A DNA stretch of 25,697 nt from Anaeroplasmataceae bacterium (GCA_020025015.1 JAHHSV010000018.1:1-25697); one strand, 5' to 3'. Positions 1 to 8,626 are shown, counted from the stretch's first letter. Numbers and translations are program-made. Notes: generated by a model from the sequence alone, not told the origin.

Positions 1-63
1 TTTCATCTTTACTATCATTGTAAACCAATTTTTCATAACTTATTTGACACTACCTCGTAGAAA

Positions 64-89
64 AATAGTGTGAGCAAAGTCACACTATT
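64..89 (-). terminator. Terminator of the ytxK-ackA operon
   Basis: A perfect 10-bp stem (AATAGTGTGA / TCACACTATT) with a 6-nt loop lies just past the ackA stop. On the minus strand it is followed by a short U-run (TTTTTC), as expected for an intrinsic terminator. Confidence 0.8.
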
Positions 90-94
90 ATTTA

Positions 95-1285
95 TTAAGC
101 TAACTTAGCTACTCTAACAACGTCACGAGCAATCATAACCTCTTCGTTTGTTGGAATTACGAAAGCCCTAATCTTTGAATCATCTGCTGTAATTTCTTGT
201 TCCTTACCACGAACATTATTTCTTTCTTCGTCTAATTTAACACCTAATACAGCTAAACGGTCTAATACATTCTTTCTTAAGTGAATTACATTTTCACCCA
301 TACCAGCAGTGAAGCAAATAGCATCACAGCCACCCATATATACATAATATGCAGCGATATAATCAACGATACGCTTTGCTTGAACATCGAAGGTTAATTT
401 ACAACGATGATCGCCCTCTTCCATACCTGCAGTAACATCACGAGCATCATTTGTACGACCAGACATACCTAGGTAGCCTGACTTCTTATTTAAAATATTT
501 ACAACCTCAGCTGCGGTCTTATTCTCCTTTTGGCAGATATAAGAAACAACAGTTGGATCTAGAATACCAGAACGAGTTCCCATTGGAATACCCTCTAATG
601 GTGTTAAGCCCATAGAAGTATCCTTACATTTACCACCCTCAACAGCACATAATGAAGCACCATTACCTAAGTGACAAACAATAATCTTTGTATCCTTTAA
701 AGGCTTATTTAATAATTCAGCACAGCGTTGGCTTACATATTGATGGCTTGTACCATGAGCACCATACTTACGAATACCATACTTTGTATACCATTCATAT
801 GGTGTAGCATACATATAAGCCTCTTCAGGCATTGTTTGATGGAATACTGTATCAAATACTACTACCTGAGGAACGTTAGGTAAAGCCTTTTGGAATGCTT
901 TAATACCAACGATATGAGCTGGGTTATGTAATGGAGCTAAGTCGGCTAGATCAGCAATCTTATTAACTACAGTCTCATCAACTAAGCATGAATCCTTAAA
1001 GTATTCACCACCTTGAACAACTCTATGTCCAACGCCAACGATTTCATTTAAATCCTTTAAAATACCCTTCTCAATTAAAGACTTTAATAATAATTCAACA
1101 CCAACAGCATGGTCCTTTAATACAGGATGAGTTTCTTCCTTTTTACCATCATATTTAATTGTAAAAATACCATCCTCTAATCCGATACGTTCCATAACGC
1201 CAGATGCGATTACTTCTTCTTGAGGCATCTCTAATAATTGAAATTTAATTGAAGAGCTACCTGCATTTACTGCCATAATTTTCAT
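95..1285 (-). CDS. ackA: Acetate kinase
   Basis: Cytosolic acetate kinase, which interconverts acetyl phosphate + ADP and acetate + ATP, the substrate-level phosphorylation step of mixed-acid fermentation. At 396 residues it has the normal family length. The N-terminal VNAGSSSIK phosphate loop starts at residue 6 with N7. Active-site positions of the family are present: R88 in GHRVVQGG, D145 in VFDTVFHQTMP, H177 in GAHGTSHQYV, N207 in HLGNGAS, R238 in PMGTRSG and the terminal TNEE near residues 379-382. It lies 13 bp downstream of a ytxK-like methyltransferase gene, an arrangement familiar from Bacillus. No pta gene is visible in the window. It shares the promoter upstream of the methyltransferase gene and ends at a strong hairpin. 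Nothing looks damaged. Confidence 0.98.
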   Translation of the reverse strand: MKIMAVNAGSSSIKFQLLEMPQEEVIASGVMERIGLEDGIFTIKYDGKKEETHPVLKDHAVGVELLLKSLIEKGILKDLNEIVGVGHRVVQGGEYFKDSCLVDETVVNKIADLADLAPLHNPAHIVGIKAFQKALPNVPQVVVFDTVFHQTMPEEAYMYATPYEWYTKYGIRKYGAHGTSHQYVSQRCAELLNKPLKDTKIIVCHLGNGASLCAVEGGKCKDTSMGLTPLEGIPMGTRSGILDPTVVSYICQKENKTAAEVVNILNKKSGYLGMSGRTNDARDVTAGMEEGDHRCKLTFDVQAKRIVDYIAAYYVYMGGCDAICFTAGMGENVIHLRKNVLDRLAVLGVKLDEERNNVRGKEQEITADDSKIRAFVIPTNEEVMIARDVVRVAKLA

Positions 1286-1298
1286 TTTTCTTTTCCCC

Positions 1299-2249
1299 TT
1301 AGCTTTCTTTTTTAAAAAATTTGTCGAACCAAGATTCTAACTTTACTAACTCCTGATTAAATGCATTAACATCAGTAAAGTTTGGAAGCTTGACCATGAA
1401 GCATTCCTTATTTTCCCAGACCTTCTTTTGAATAACAATAATACTCTTTGGCTTATTTTGGAAAAAGCCATCAGGAAGCTCTGCGATACCAATAATAGTA
1501 GAATCCTTCATTAATTCCTTCTTAAAATTTTGATTCCTATCATGATCAAAGAAATCATTACCTACAACACCTATTATGAACCCACCGTCACTTAACATCT
1601 TGACATAATGTAATATTGCTTCATAAGGAAAATAATTTCCCTCACTATTGATATTAGGCATATCAAAGACAATATAATCCATTTGGCATAGATTTAAATT
1701 TAAAGTGTCCTGTAGATAAATATCTATTGGCTCACTAATTAGGTCGGCTAATGCCTTGGCAAGCTTGGTAAACCATTCATTATGATCACAGCCATAAAGC
1801 TTTAAGCTTAAATTTAAGTGATTAGCTATAGTCATAATTAGGTTGCCAGATCCCATTAATGGATCAAGAATACTAACTTCCTTCTTATCCTTTGGGTTTA
1901 AACGAGAAATTAAATAGGTTATAAAGATACCAATTGAATCTGGAGTAACTAATCCATTTTCTAAATTCATTTCCTTAATACCCTTTAAAACCTGAGCCTG
2001 CATCGCTTTTCTAATATCTTCAACCGAAAAGTCAATATCTATAAGTGGCTTATAAATTTCATTTAATTTTTCTACTTGTTCAGTTTCTAAATCATTTAGA
2101 ACCTCACCTGCTAAAATATTTTTAGTCGTAAGTAATATTAAATCAAAATATTGTTTCTTATTAGTTACCTCATATAAATAGCTACATGAAGCATCAAAGA
2201 CATCATAAAATTGTTCTAAACTACCTAAATTTTCGTTCTTCTCTTGCAC
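1299..2249 (-). CDS. YtxK-like class I SAM-dependent methyltransferase
   Basis: 316-residue protein of the N6-adenine-methyltransferase-like fold found upstream of ackA in many Firmicutes (YtxK type). The N-terminal 100 residues are helical. SAM-binding motif I is ILDPLMGSGNLI at about residues 127-138, followed by an acidic motif II around D155. The position of the catalytic [DN]PP[YF] motif reads DMPN (about 196-199), so classical adenine methylation is uncertain, as is general for YtxK homologues. The start is a GTG preceded by GAGGTGAT, which fits better than any internal ATG. It is the first gene of a two-gene operon with ackA and has its own sigma-A promoter. The substrate is not known to me. 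Confidence 0.88.
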   Translation of the reverse strand: MQEKNENLGSLEQFYDVFDASCSYLYEVTNKKQYFDLILLTTKNILAGEVLNDLETEQVEKLNEIYKPLIDIDFSVEDIRKAMQAQVLKGIKEMNLENGLVTPDSIGIFITYLISRLNPKDKKEVSILDPLMGSGNLIMTIANHLNLSLKLYGCDHNEWFTKLAKALADLISEPIDIYLQDTLNLNLCQMDYIVFDMPNINSEGNYFPYEAILHYVKMLSDGGFIIGVVGNDFFDHDRNQNFKKELMKDSTIIGIAELPDGFFQNKPKSIIVIQKKVWENKECFMVKLPNFTDVNAFNQELVKLESWFDKFFKKES

Positions 2250-2266
2250 CTACATCACCTCTAGAA

Positions 2267-2295
2267 ATTATATCAAAAAATCCCCATAAAGTAAA
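2267..2295 (-). promoter_or_regulatory. Sigma-A-type promoter of ytxK-like/ackA
   Basis: On the minus strand TTTACT, a 17-bp spacer and a perfect TATAAT end about 17 bp before the GTG start. The 5' leader would be very short. Confidence 0.8.
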
Positions 2296-2366
2296 CAAAT
2301 TAATACCTCTTTAAAGCTATTATCCCCTTTTTAATTAAAAATATTTTAAAAATAATAATTTTTTTG

Positions 2367-2394
2367 TTGACTTCATATTTTTTTCGTGTATAAT
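2367..2394 (+). promoter_or_regulatory. Promoter of tRNA-Glu
   Basis: TTGACT at 2367-2372, a 16-bp spacer and TATAAT at 2389-2394, located about 40 bp before the mature tRNA. This is a strong consensus promoter, typical for a single-tRNA transcription unit. Confidence 0.85.
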
Positions 2395-2434
2395 ACTAAT
2401 TGCGCAACGTTTTAGCGCAGAAATAAATCTAGTT

Positions 2435-2510
2435 GGCCCGTTGGTGAAACGGTTAACACACATGCCTTTCACGCATGCATTTATGGGTTCGAACCCCGTA
2501 CGGGTCACCA
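2435..2510 (+). tRNA. tRNA-Glu (anticodon TTC)
   Basis: A 76-nt cloverleaf. The acceptor stem GGCCCGT pairs with ACGGGTC (one G-T pair). The anticodon stem CATGC/GCATG encloses the loop CTTTCAC with anticodon TTC at 2468-2470. The T-loop GGTTCGAACCC is canonical, and the 3' CCA is encoded. It is monocistronic, on the opposite strand to its neighbours, with its own promoter and terminator. Confidence 0.96.
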
Positions 2511-2521
2511 GTTAGATAATT

Positions 2522-2555
2522 AAAGCTTAGATTGAATCTAGGCTTTTATTTTTTA
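2522..2555 (+). terminator. Terminator of tRNA-Glu
   Basis: A stem of about 10 bp (AAAGCTTAGA / TCTAGGCTTT, one G-T pair) followed by a T-rich tail, starting 12 nt after the tRNA 3' end. Confidence 0.8.
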
Positions 2556-2565
2556 TATTTTTAAG

Positions 2566-2603
2566 CAAAAAATGGTATTAAGCTCCAAACTTAATACCAT
2601 TTT
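2566..2603 (-). terminator. Terminator after the DUF368 gene
   Basis: A perfect 12-bp stem (AATGGTATTAAG at 2571-2582, CTTAATACCATT at 2590-2601) with a 7-nt loop lies just past the DUF368 stop. On the minus strand it is followed by TTTTTT. It also separates this operon from the convergent tRNA unit. Confidence 0.85.
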
Positions 2604-2605
2604 AT

Positions 2606-3526
2606 TTATTCTTGTTTTTCTTCTACTACTGTAGCCTCTATAGTCTTTTTCTTCTCAGTATAACGATAACCAAAATAAACCACTAGAGTACCTACTATAA
2701 ATAGGATAACACCTACAATAATATGAATATATGAGCTAGAATCCCAGCTTCTATAAAATTCCATAATTTCTGGATTATAGAACATACAAGCAATGCTTGA
2801 TAAGCATAAGCCAATAATTACATAGTAAAAGCCTGTTTTATATTTAACCAAAGCCTTATTTATAAGCTTAGAAATTAAAATAACTCCTAAGAATCCACCT
2901 ACAATAATAGATAAGAATACTAAAATAATTAAAGGATTATTCTTAAGCACATCAAAATGAAGTGAATCTAATAATGCGTGATATAAGCCAAAGGACATTA
3001 ATAGGGCTGTTGCACTTAAACCAGGAATCAATTGTGTTAAGGCAACTAAAACGCCAATTCCTAAGCAGATTAAATACATATACCAAGGAATATCAACTAA
3101 TAAATTACTTAAATTTAAATTTGTATTAATTGCAATAGCACTAATTGAAATTGGAATTATTAGGCCTATTACTATATTAATAATATATTTCTTATTAAAC
3201 TTAGTATCCTTTATTTCATCAAAAATAGAAGGCATACCGCCAAGCATCATTCCCGCAAATAGAGCAATTATCGCAAACATTGATAATTCTAATAAGAATC
3301 TTACCGTTACTAAGCCTAAAACAAAGCCAAGAATAGCTCCTAATAGGATTGGTAATAGGAATAAAATACTCTTTTTGGTAAATAAATTACCTAAAGCCTC
3401 AACTATCCTATCATACATCTTAAAAATAATTGCAAGCTGAGCCCCACTAAAGCCAGGAATTATAATTGCCAAGCCAATAAAGCAGCCTAAAATTGCCGAC
3501 TTAAAAATATTATCTTTTTCTATCAT
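2606..3526 (-). CDS. DUF368 membrane protein, PopT-type undecaprenyl-phosphate translocase
   Basis: 306-residue polytopic membrane protein with about eight to nine hydrophobic segments. It has the internal duplication typical of DUF368: IPGFSGAQLAIIF at about residues 23-35 and IPGLSATALLMSFGLY at about 167-182, each re-entrant-loop-like. Members of this family (PopT) and of the DedA family have been shown to recycle undecaprenyl phosphate across the membrane for peptidoglycan and teichoic acid synthesis. The assignment here is by family and not by test. It is the last gene of a pair with the CBM20-like gene 3 bp upstream, and is followed by a strong terminator. The basic/acidic tail after the last segment (KKKTIEATVVEEKQE) is presumably cytosolic. 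Confidence 0.85.
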   Translation of the reverse strand: MIEKDNIFKSAILGCFIGLAIIIPGFSGAQLAIIFKMYDRIVEALGNLFTKKSILFLLPILLGAILGFVLGLVTVRFLLELSMFAIIALFAGMMLGGMPSIFDEIKDTKFNKKYIINIVIGLIIPISISAIAINTNLNLSNLLVDIPWYMYLICLGIGVLVALTQLIPGLSATALLMSFGLYHALLDSLHFDVLKNNPLIILVFLSIIVGGFLGVILISKLINKALVKYKTGFYYVIIGLCLSSIACMFYNPEIMEFYRSWDSSSYIHIIVGVILFIVGTLVVYFGYRYTEKKKTIEATVVEEKQE

Positions 3527-3529
3527 AAA

Positions 3530-4378
3530 TTATCTTCTATGGTTAAAGTTGAAAATTAAATCCTCAATCTCACAATCACAATCTAAATCGTAATGATGAT
3601 TAACAATTTCCTCACACCACATACCCTTTTCTACAAAGTTCCAATTCTTCTTTTCAAGAATCTTAAATTCTAAATGCTCCTTAGGTAATAAAACATTTAG
3701 CTCAAAATGGTCATTTACATATTCCATTTTTAAGGCCTTGTCTAAATCCCAAGCACCTAGCTCTTTAATATTACCAACTAAATATAATGTTTTAACATCA
3801 TAATTAGGGTTCATCTTTTTAACATAAAATTTTATACTAACTAAATTAGTATTTTTGTTACGAGTAACTGAAAGCTTACTTCTCTTTCTTACTTCCTTAA
3901 CTAAGCCTTCCTCAAGTAAAACAGTAAGAGGACGATTTACATAGCGTTTAATTAGCATATCAGTGTCGATTGAATCTACAGTATCAGCTAATTCAAACTT
4001 ATCGTATAAATCATTTAATAATTCAAAGGCATACTTAAAGGTTCTCGCTCCAGTAATTTTTAATAGTAATGGAGTTTTAGCATATCTTTTAACTTCACTT
4101 GCATCCAAAAGCTTATATTTACTCTCTAAATAATCATTAGGATCTAAAGCTAAATATAGGCATAAAGCATTACTTCTTACATTTATTTTAGCAATTTGCT
4201 CACGACCATAAAAATAGCTATCTATGGTCCAGCCTACACGATGGCGAACACGTTCATGCATTAATATATTAGATAAGATTTCCAAATAATAATCCTTAAT
4301 ATTTTCTTTAGTTAAACATAGCTTAGCTTCAAAGGATTTATTATAGCGAATAATAACGTTTTCATTTAAATTTTCCAT
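3530..4378 (-). CDS. Cytosolic protein with C-terminal CBM20-like domain
   Basis: 282 residues from the chosen ATG. A longer reading starting at 4429 exists, but the ATG at 4378 has AGAAGGA six bases upstream and the extra N-terminus does not resemble the rest. Two parts are visible. Residues about 38-128 form a conserved module (SYFYGREQIAKI, ALCLYLALDPNDY, AKTPLLLKI) that I have seen in Clostridia-type hypothetical proteins but cannot name. Residues about 182-280 resemble a starch/glycogen-binding CBM20 domain (LYLVGNIKELGAWDLDKALKM with W210). There is no signal peptide, so any glucan bound would be intracellular. It overlaps no gene and sits 3 bp before the DUF368 gene, so the two are likely co-transcribed. 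The CBM20 call is moderately sure; the cellular role is unknown. Confidence 0.7.
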   Translation of the reverse strand: MENLNENVIIRYNKSFEAKLCLTKENIKDYYLEILSNILMHERVRHRVGWTIDSYFYGREQIAKINVRSNALCLYLALDPNDYLESKYKLLDASEVKRYAKTPLLLKITGARTFKYAFELLNDLYDKFELADTVDSIDTDMLIKRYVNRPLTVLLEEGLVKEVRKRSKLSVTRNKNTNLVSIKFYVKKMNPNYDVKTLYLVGNIKELGAWDLDKALKMEYVNDHFELNVLLPKEHLEFKILEKKNWNFVEKGMWCEEIVNHHYDLDCDCEIEDLIFNFNHRR

Positions 4379-4401
4379 ACTAATTCCTTCTTTCCTCTTT
4401 A

Positions 4402-4429
4402 ATGATACCATTTTTTCAAAATTAAGCAA
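4402..4429 (-). promoter_or_regulatory. Possible promoter of the CBM20-like/DUF368 pair
   Basis: Minus-strand TTGCTT, 16-bp spacer, TATCAT, in the 66-bp gap after the HAD gene. It is a weak match; read-through from the upstream operon is an equally good explanation. Confidence 0.35.
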
Positions 4430-4444
4430 AGTTTTAAAAATCTT

Positions 4445-5236
4445 TTAGTAAAAATACTCCCTTAAAATCTGTAAAACTCCATCTTCTTCATTTGAAGGTG
4501 CCACAAAATTAGAAACACTCTTGATTTCAGGAACTGCATTTGCCATAGCGTAGCTATAATAAGCAGACTCTAAAAGCTCAAGGTCATTAATGTAATCACC
4601 AAAGACCATTGTCTCCTTTTGGCTAATATTAAATTTCTTTTGAACTAGCCCTAAAGCACTACCCTTAGAAATACCAGCATTACTAATATCCACCCAATTT
4701 ATACTACTATTAACCGCAACCAATTCCTTCTTCAAATTCTTAAATAAAGGCAACAAATTATCCTTAGCTGAATCAGCATCATAAATTGCAATCTTGATAA
4801 TTACATCATCAATATCCTCTAATTCATCAATCAAAGTAATATTATGATAATACATTTTAGTGTTCTCATGGAATTTATTATCATCATTTGCAAAAACATA
4901 TGCACCCTTTAAGCCACAAAAAATCATATAAGAATCCTTTTTGCCCTTAATTAATGAATGAATTAAATGTAGATCTTGAAAAGACATTTCATCATTATAA
5001 ATACACTCATCGTGATGATAAACAGCTGTACCATTATCACAAATAAAAATAAGCTTATCCTTAATCACTTCAAAGGTATCACTTAAGGAAGAGTAGCTTC
5101 TACCTGAGGCAATGCCAAATAAAATACCTCTACTAGTTAAATCATCAACCAACTCAAAAAAACCCTTAGGAAGACTTTTATCATTATGTAAAAGTGTTCC
5201 ATCCATATCTGTTAAAATTAATTTAATTTTATCCAT
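4445..5236 (-). CDS. Cof-type HAD-IIB sugar-phosphate phosphatase
   Basis: 263-residue cytosolic haloacid-dehalogenase phosphatase of the Cof/YidA type, which dephosphorylates sugar phosphates or related small metabolites. All HAD motifs are present: DMDGT with nucleophile D10 and D12 (motif I), the S/T-type motif II region around IASGRS (42-47), K191 in SKG (motif III) and GDYIND with D214 and D218 (motif IV). The cap region lies between motifs II and III (C2B type). The start at 5236 is chosen over an upstream ATG at 5281 because AGGAGG lies six bases before it and the longer form would add a stretch overlapping the transporter gene. The ribosome site overlaps the stop of the upstream transporter gene, suggesting translational coupling. 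The substrate cannot be told from sequence. Confidence 0.9.
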   Translation of the reverse strand: MDKIKLILTDMDGTLLHNDKSLPKGFFELVDDLTSRGILFGIASGRSYSSLSDTFEVIKDKLIFICDNGTAVYHHDECIYNDEMSFQDLHLIHSLIKGKKDSYMIFCGLKGAYVFANDDNKFHENTKMYYHNITLIDELEDIDDVIIKIAIYDADSAKDNLLPLFKNLKKELVAVNSSINWVDISNAGISKGSALGLVQKKFNISQKETMVFGDYINDLELLESAYYSYAMANAVPEIKSVSNFVAPSNEEDGVLQILREYFY

Positions 5237-5244
5237 AAAACCTC

Positions 5245-5856
5245 CTACAAAATTAAGCCGTAGGTAAGCATACCTAAACAAGCCGCAATTAAAATAAATA
5301 CAATTGTATTTAGACTCTTCTTCGTTATTAATTTATAAATAACCTGAATAGCAATCAAAATACCAAAGAATATTAATGACACATAGTTAAAGCTATATTC
5401 ACCCTTGAATTTAGTAAAATTTCTAACCATCATAATAAAATCAACTGAAAATATTTCCTTAAAAATTAAGGTTATGCCAACACTAAATATTAAACCTAAG
5501 GCTGTAGCCCTTAAGCCAGTTAACGCACCATTTACATAGCGATTACTAATAAAACGCTTATAGAATTGATAAACAATTAGAATAATTATAAATGATGGTA
5601 AAATAACACCTAAGGTAGCTAAAAAAGCACCTAATACACCTAATTGGCTATTACCAATAAAGGTTGAAATATTAACTGCAAAGGGACCTGGGGTTGATTC
5701 ACTAACCGCTAAGAAATCCACTAGCATCTCTTCTGTAATCCAGCCCTTACTGATGGTTTCAGCCTTAATCATAGGAATCATTGCATAGCCACCGCCAAAG
5801 GTTAAGGCACCAATTTTAAAGAATGTCCAAAATAAATCAAGCCATAGGGGCATCAT
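5245..5856 (-). CDS. CHR-family (chromate) transporter, half-size subunit B
   Basis: About 203 residues, one CHR domain (Pfam Chromate_transp) with five to six membrane segments. Signature: FGGGYAMIPMI near the N-terminus and SESTPGPFAVNISTF at about residues 54-68. In long CHR proteins two such domains are fused. Here they are encoded by two adjacent genes that probably form a heterodimer. The start is placed at 5856 (AGGA eight bases upstream), inside the end of the other subunit gene, giving about 20 bp overlap. Upstream in-frame ATGs at 5865 and 5883 are possible. The chromate substrate is known for some relatives only; many small CHR pairs have no tested substrate. Confidence 0.85.
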   Translation of the reverse strand: MMPLWLDLFWTFFKIGALTFGGGYAMIPMIKAETISKGWITEEMLVDFLAVSESTPGPFAVNISTFIGNSQLGVLGAFLATLGVILPSFIIILIVYQFYKRFISNRYVNGALTGLRATALGLIFSVGITLIFKEIFSVDFIMMVRNFTKFKGEYSFNYVSLIFFGILIAIQVIYKLITKKSLNTIVFILIAACLGMLTYGLIL

Positions 5857-6421
5857 CTTCACCATCCTTTTTTTTCTTCTCAATGCTTGCCATAATTAAG
5901 CTATAGATAGCACCAATAATTCCACTTGCTAAAATTATCCAAGCTGGTTCAACCTCAGTTAAAAACAAAGCTAATAGTAAGCTAGTTACTGATATAGCAT
6001 AAAAGAATAGGCCTTTTTTAGCCTTTCTAAAGAGCTTTATCGCAGCTTCCAGAATTAATATAGCAACCGCTACCTTAATTCCCATAAAGGCGTATTTAAC
6101 GTATTCTAAGGCCAAAAACTCCTTTAGAAATAAAGATATTATTAAAATAATAACAAAGGGTGGAAAAACAACCGAAAGCGTTGAAATTAACGCACCCCAA
6201 AATCCTCCAACCTTATATCCAACAAAGGTAGCACAATTAATTGCCAAAGGGCCTGGGGTTGATTCACTAACCGCAACAATATCTGTCATTTCCTCTCCAC
6301 TTATTAATTTTTTCTTTTCTACCATATCTCTTTCAATTAGAGGAAGCATAGCATAGCCACCGCCAAATGTAAAAAGACCAATTTTAGAAAAAGACAAAAA
6401 TAAATCTAAATATTTATTCAT
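5837..6421 (-). CDS. CHR-family (chromate) transporter, half-size subunit A
   Basis: 194 residues, one CHR domain with FTFGGGYAMLPLI at residues 17-29 and SESTPGPLAINCATFVGYK further on, paralogous to the next gene downstream. The C-terminal tail is charged (EKKKKDGEDDAPMA) and probably cytosolic. The ATG has GAGGAT a few bases upstream. The gene starts 47 bp after the NUDIX gene and could be read from the esterase promoter, as no clear terminator lies between (only a weak AT-rich hairpin). The gene pair arises by duplication and inverse topology is typical of the family. The transported ion cannot be specified. Confidence 0.85.
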   Translation of the reverse strand: MNKYLDLFLSFSKIGLFTFGGGYAMLPLIERDMVEKKKLISGEEMTDIVAVSESTPGPLAINCATFVGYKVGGFWGALISTLSVVFPPFVIILIISLFLKEFLALEYVKYAFMGIKVAVAILILEAAIKLFRKAKKGLFFYAISVTSLLLALFLTEVEPAWIILASGIIGAIYSLIMASIEKKKKDGEDDAPMA

Positions 6422-6468
6422 CCTAAATCCTCACTAACATATTAAAAGAGAAAAAACAGACTTTTCTT

Positions 6469-6849
6469 TTATATTAATTTATATTTTTTTAAAATTAAAT
6501 CAAAATCCTGTGAGTAATTTTCTTTACCAACCTCATCTAAATCGGCAAAAAATACTTCACCCTCAGTAGAGGAAATAATTTTATTGCTTGTGGCATCAGC
6601 CTCAAACAATAAAGAAATTTCTCGATTTTCTTTAACATTCCACTCAATAATATCAACAAATCTTAAATTTTCAAGCTCAAGACCTGTTTCCTCTTTAACC
6701 TCCCGAATAACGCTAGTATAAACACTTTCATTATCCTCAACATGACCACCAGGAAAGGTTATACCTGGCCAAGAGGTCTTTTTACGATTTAAAAATAATA
6801 TTTTATTATCGTAATGAATCAAACACATATTAGTTAATTCAACTATCAT
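6469..6849 (-). CDS. NUDIX hydrolase
   Basis: 126-residue cytosolic NUDIX-family pyrophosphohydrolase. The NUDIX box is complete: G35 x5 E41 x7 RE(49-50) VK EE(53-54) x G56, within GGHVEDNES and REVKEETGLEL. It resembles MutT-like 8-oxo-dGTP or nucleotide pyrophosphatases, but the box alone does not set the substrate. Its start codon overlaps the stop of the upstream gene in an ATGA arrangement, which indicates translational coupling in the esterase/propeller/NUDIX operon. Confidence 0.9.
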   Translation of the reverse strand: MIVELTNMCLIHYDNKILFLNRKKTSWPGITFPGGHVEDNESVYTSVIREVKEETGLELENLRFVDIIEWNVKENREISLLFEADATSNKIISSTEGEVFFADLDEVGKENYSQDFDLILKKYKLI

Positions 6850-7820
6850 ATTTCAAGCCCTACTATTTTATTGGCAAAGAAAAATTTACCAAAAATATAC
6901 TTATTAGATGCTGATTCATATAAAGTTATAAATTGCTTGCCATCATAATCTAAGGCCTCGCTCATAGGTGGAGCTGAAATTGTTCTTTGAAGATATCTAT
7001 CATCTAAATAATAAATTTTATTTTCCTCATCATCAAACTCAGTAGGAAGGCTATAGCTATAGAAATTAGATGATGAAACGCCCCAAGATGTTGACAATAA
7101 AATCTTATCATCAGTTATCGCAAAGCCTTGAACTAAGTCTCTTACGGCATATTTTAATAATGGTTTAGCTGTATTTTTACTAATAACATCATCTACATTG
7201 TATTTTTCAACATAAGAATGATAAGTATCCTTACCACCATTTACTAATGTATCATGATTTGGCTGATATTTATGTCCAGCAAATTCACCAACATATATGT
7301 TTTGATCATTTAAATCAGCATAAACGTAGCTTGCTGCTACACCAGTTTGGAAGGTGTTTGTAATTCTAACATCATTTTGCTCAGGGCTTGTTAGCTTAAC
7401 ATATTCAGCCTTTAAAATATCCTTTAGCTCTAGCGTATAAACATTACCATCACAGGACAAGAAAACATGCTCTTTAGTTGAGGTTATTCCTCCAAAATGA
7501 CCATAGCTTAAATCATAATCATTAAGTAAAACCTCAACATAATAGGTAATCTTAGGTTTAATAACATACAATCTACTTGGCTTTTTATTAGACATATAAC
7601 CACTTGTAATGTAAACATCTTGATCATTTACCATTACCTTAGTAACCCCCTGTGGAACGTAGCCATCGCCAAGACCTTCATTAACCGTCAAATCAGTACT
7701 AATATTAAAATAATCCTTATATACTAAAAATTTAGTACAATTAAAAATAACTATAACTAGTGCAAAAACACTAATAAAAATCAAAAACGACATTAATAAT
7801 ATTTTAAAAAACCTCTTCAT
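6846..7820 (-). CDS. Membrane-anchored extracellular protein, predicted beta-propeller
   Basis: 324 residues. One N-terminal membrane segment (about residues 7-30) acts as signal anchor. No lipobox is present. The remaining 290 residues should lie outside the cell and are rich in beta-strand repeats that read like propeller blades: GYVPQGVTKV...DVYITSGYM, HFGGITSTKEHVFLSCDG, NIYVGEFAGHKYQP, VQGFAITDDKILLSTSWG and a final SEALDYDGKQFITLYESAS. I recognise the style (secreted YncE- or teneurin-like repeats in Firmicutes), but not a named family. It is 13 bp downstream of the esterase gene and overlaps the NUDIX start. Function unknown. Confidence 0.7.
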   Translation of the reverse strand: MKRFFKILLMSFLIFISVFALVIVIFNCTKFLVYKDYFNISTDLTVNEGLGDGYVPQGVTKVMVNDQDVYITSGYMSNKKPSRLYVIKPKITYYVEVLLNDYDLSYGHFGGITSTKEHVFLSCDGNVYTLELKDILKAEYVKLTSPEQNDVRITNTFQTGVAASYVYADLNDQNIYVGEFAGHKYQPNHDTLVNGGKDTYHSYVEKYNVDDVISKNTAKPLLKYAVRDLVQGFAITDDKILLSTSWGVSSSNFYSYSLPTEFDDEENKIYYLDDRYLQRTISAPPMSEALDYDGKQFITLYESASNKYIFGKFFFANKIVGLEI

Positions 7821-7833
7821 CTTAGGCCCTCCG

Positions 7834-8574
7834 CTAATCTAAAAATTTTTTAATGTAATAATTTAAATATATATTCCAACTACTAAAATCATGAGGATAA
7901 TTATTTGACCAATAATAAGTCTCATTTTTTATACCCTTACGATTAAATTCACGTTCTAAATCAACTGTATCATTGTAAGAGTCATTTTCAAAGGCCCCAT
8001 TTGATACAATCATCATAATTTTCTTCTTATTATATAGCTTTATATAAGCAGGATTATTAAGCATAATTACAGAATCAATTGGTGAATTATAAAAAGCTAA
8101 TTCATTATAATAATCCTTAATAAAAAAACTAATTCGATAAATTCCTGACATCGCAAATACACCACTGAAAAGCTCTGGCCTTCTCAAAAAGAAATTCATC
8201 GCCTGATAAGCACCAAAGGACATTCCAAAAACTATAGGTAATTCACTAAAGCCAAACTTCCCTTTTAAAGCTATATACAGTTCATTAAAAAAGTAATTAT
8301 AATAGTCTTCATAAAGCTCTAGACGTTTATTTTTATCCCAATAGCCATAATTAGAGAGTGATTCCGAATCTAAGCTATCACATGAAATTAAAACTATTTG
8401 TTCACCATCTATTAGATATCTAAGAGTATCAACTACTCCTTTTTCTTCAACCTCATAGAATCTATTATATTGTGTAGGAAAATAAATAAAAGGCTTACCT
8501 TTAGTGCCATAAATCTTATATTCCATATCTCTTTTTAACTCATAGCTATACCATTTATAGTAATTTATTTCCAT
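7834..8574 (-). CDS. Alpha/beta-hydrolase, esterase-D-like family
   Basis: 246 residues from the ATG at 8574. A longer GTG-initiated form would begin at 8586, but that GTG lies inside the GGGTGAT that serves as ribosome site. The nucleophile elbow GMSFG gives S119, and the last catalytic residue is likely H228 in YPHDFSSW, as in the esterase-D/tributyrin-esterase (PF00756-like) family. No signal peptide is seen, so the enzyme is cytosolic. The catalytic acid is not certain. First gene of an operon with a perfect TATAAT promoter 18 bp before the start. The substrate is unknown: acyl-ester or formylglutathione-type hydrolysis are family precedents. Confidence 0.8.
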   Translation of the reverse strand: MEINYYKWYSYELKRDMEYKIYGTKGKPFIYFPTQYNRFYEVEEKGVVDTLRYLIDGEQIVLISCDSLDSESLSNYGYWDKNKRLELYEDYYNYFFNELYIALKGKFGFSELPIVFGMSFGAYQAMNFFLRRPELFSGVFAMSGIYRISFFIKDYYNELAFYNSPIDSVIMLNNPAYIKLYNKKKIMMIVSNGAFENDSYNDTVDLEREFNRKGIKNETYYWSNNYPHDFSSWNIYLNYYIKKFLD

Positions 8575-8591
8575 AAAATCACCCACATCTT

Positions 8592-8620
8592 ATTATATAA
8601 TTTTTACTAAAAAATGACAA
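8592..8620 (-). promoter_or_regulatory. Promoter of the esterase operon
   Basis: Minus-strand TTGTCA, 17-bp spacer, TATAAT, ending 18 bp before the ATG at 8574. Close to consensus. Confidence 0.85.
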
Positions 8621-8626
8621 GGGAAC

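Noticed and set aside
6430..6470. AT-rich hairpin between the NUDIX and CHR genes as a terminator
   Set aside because: The stem is made of short A and T runs with a bulge and would be weak; co-transcription is equally likely.
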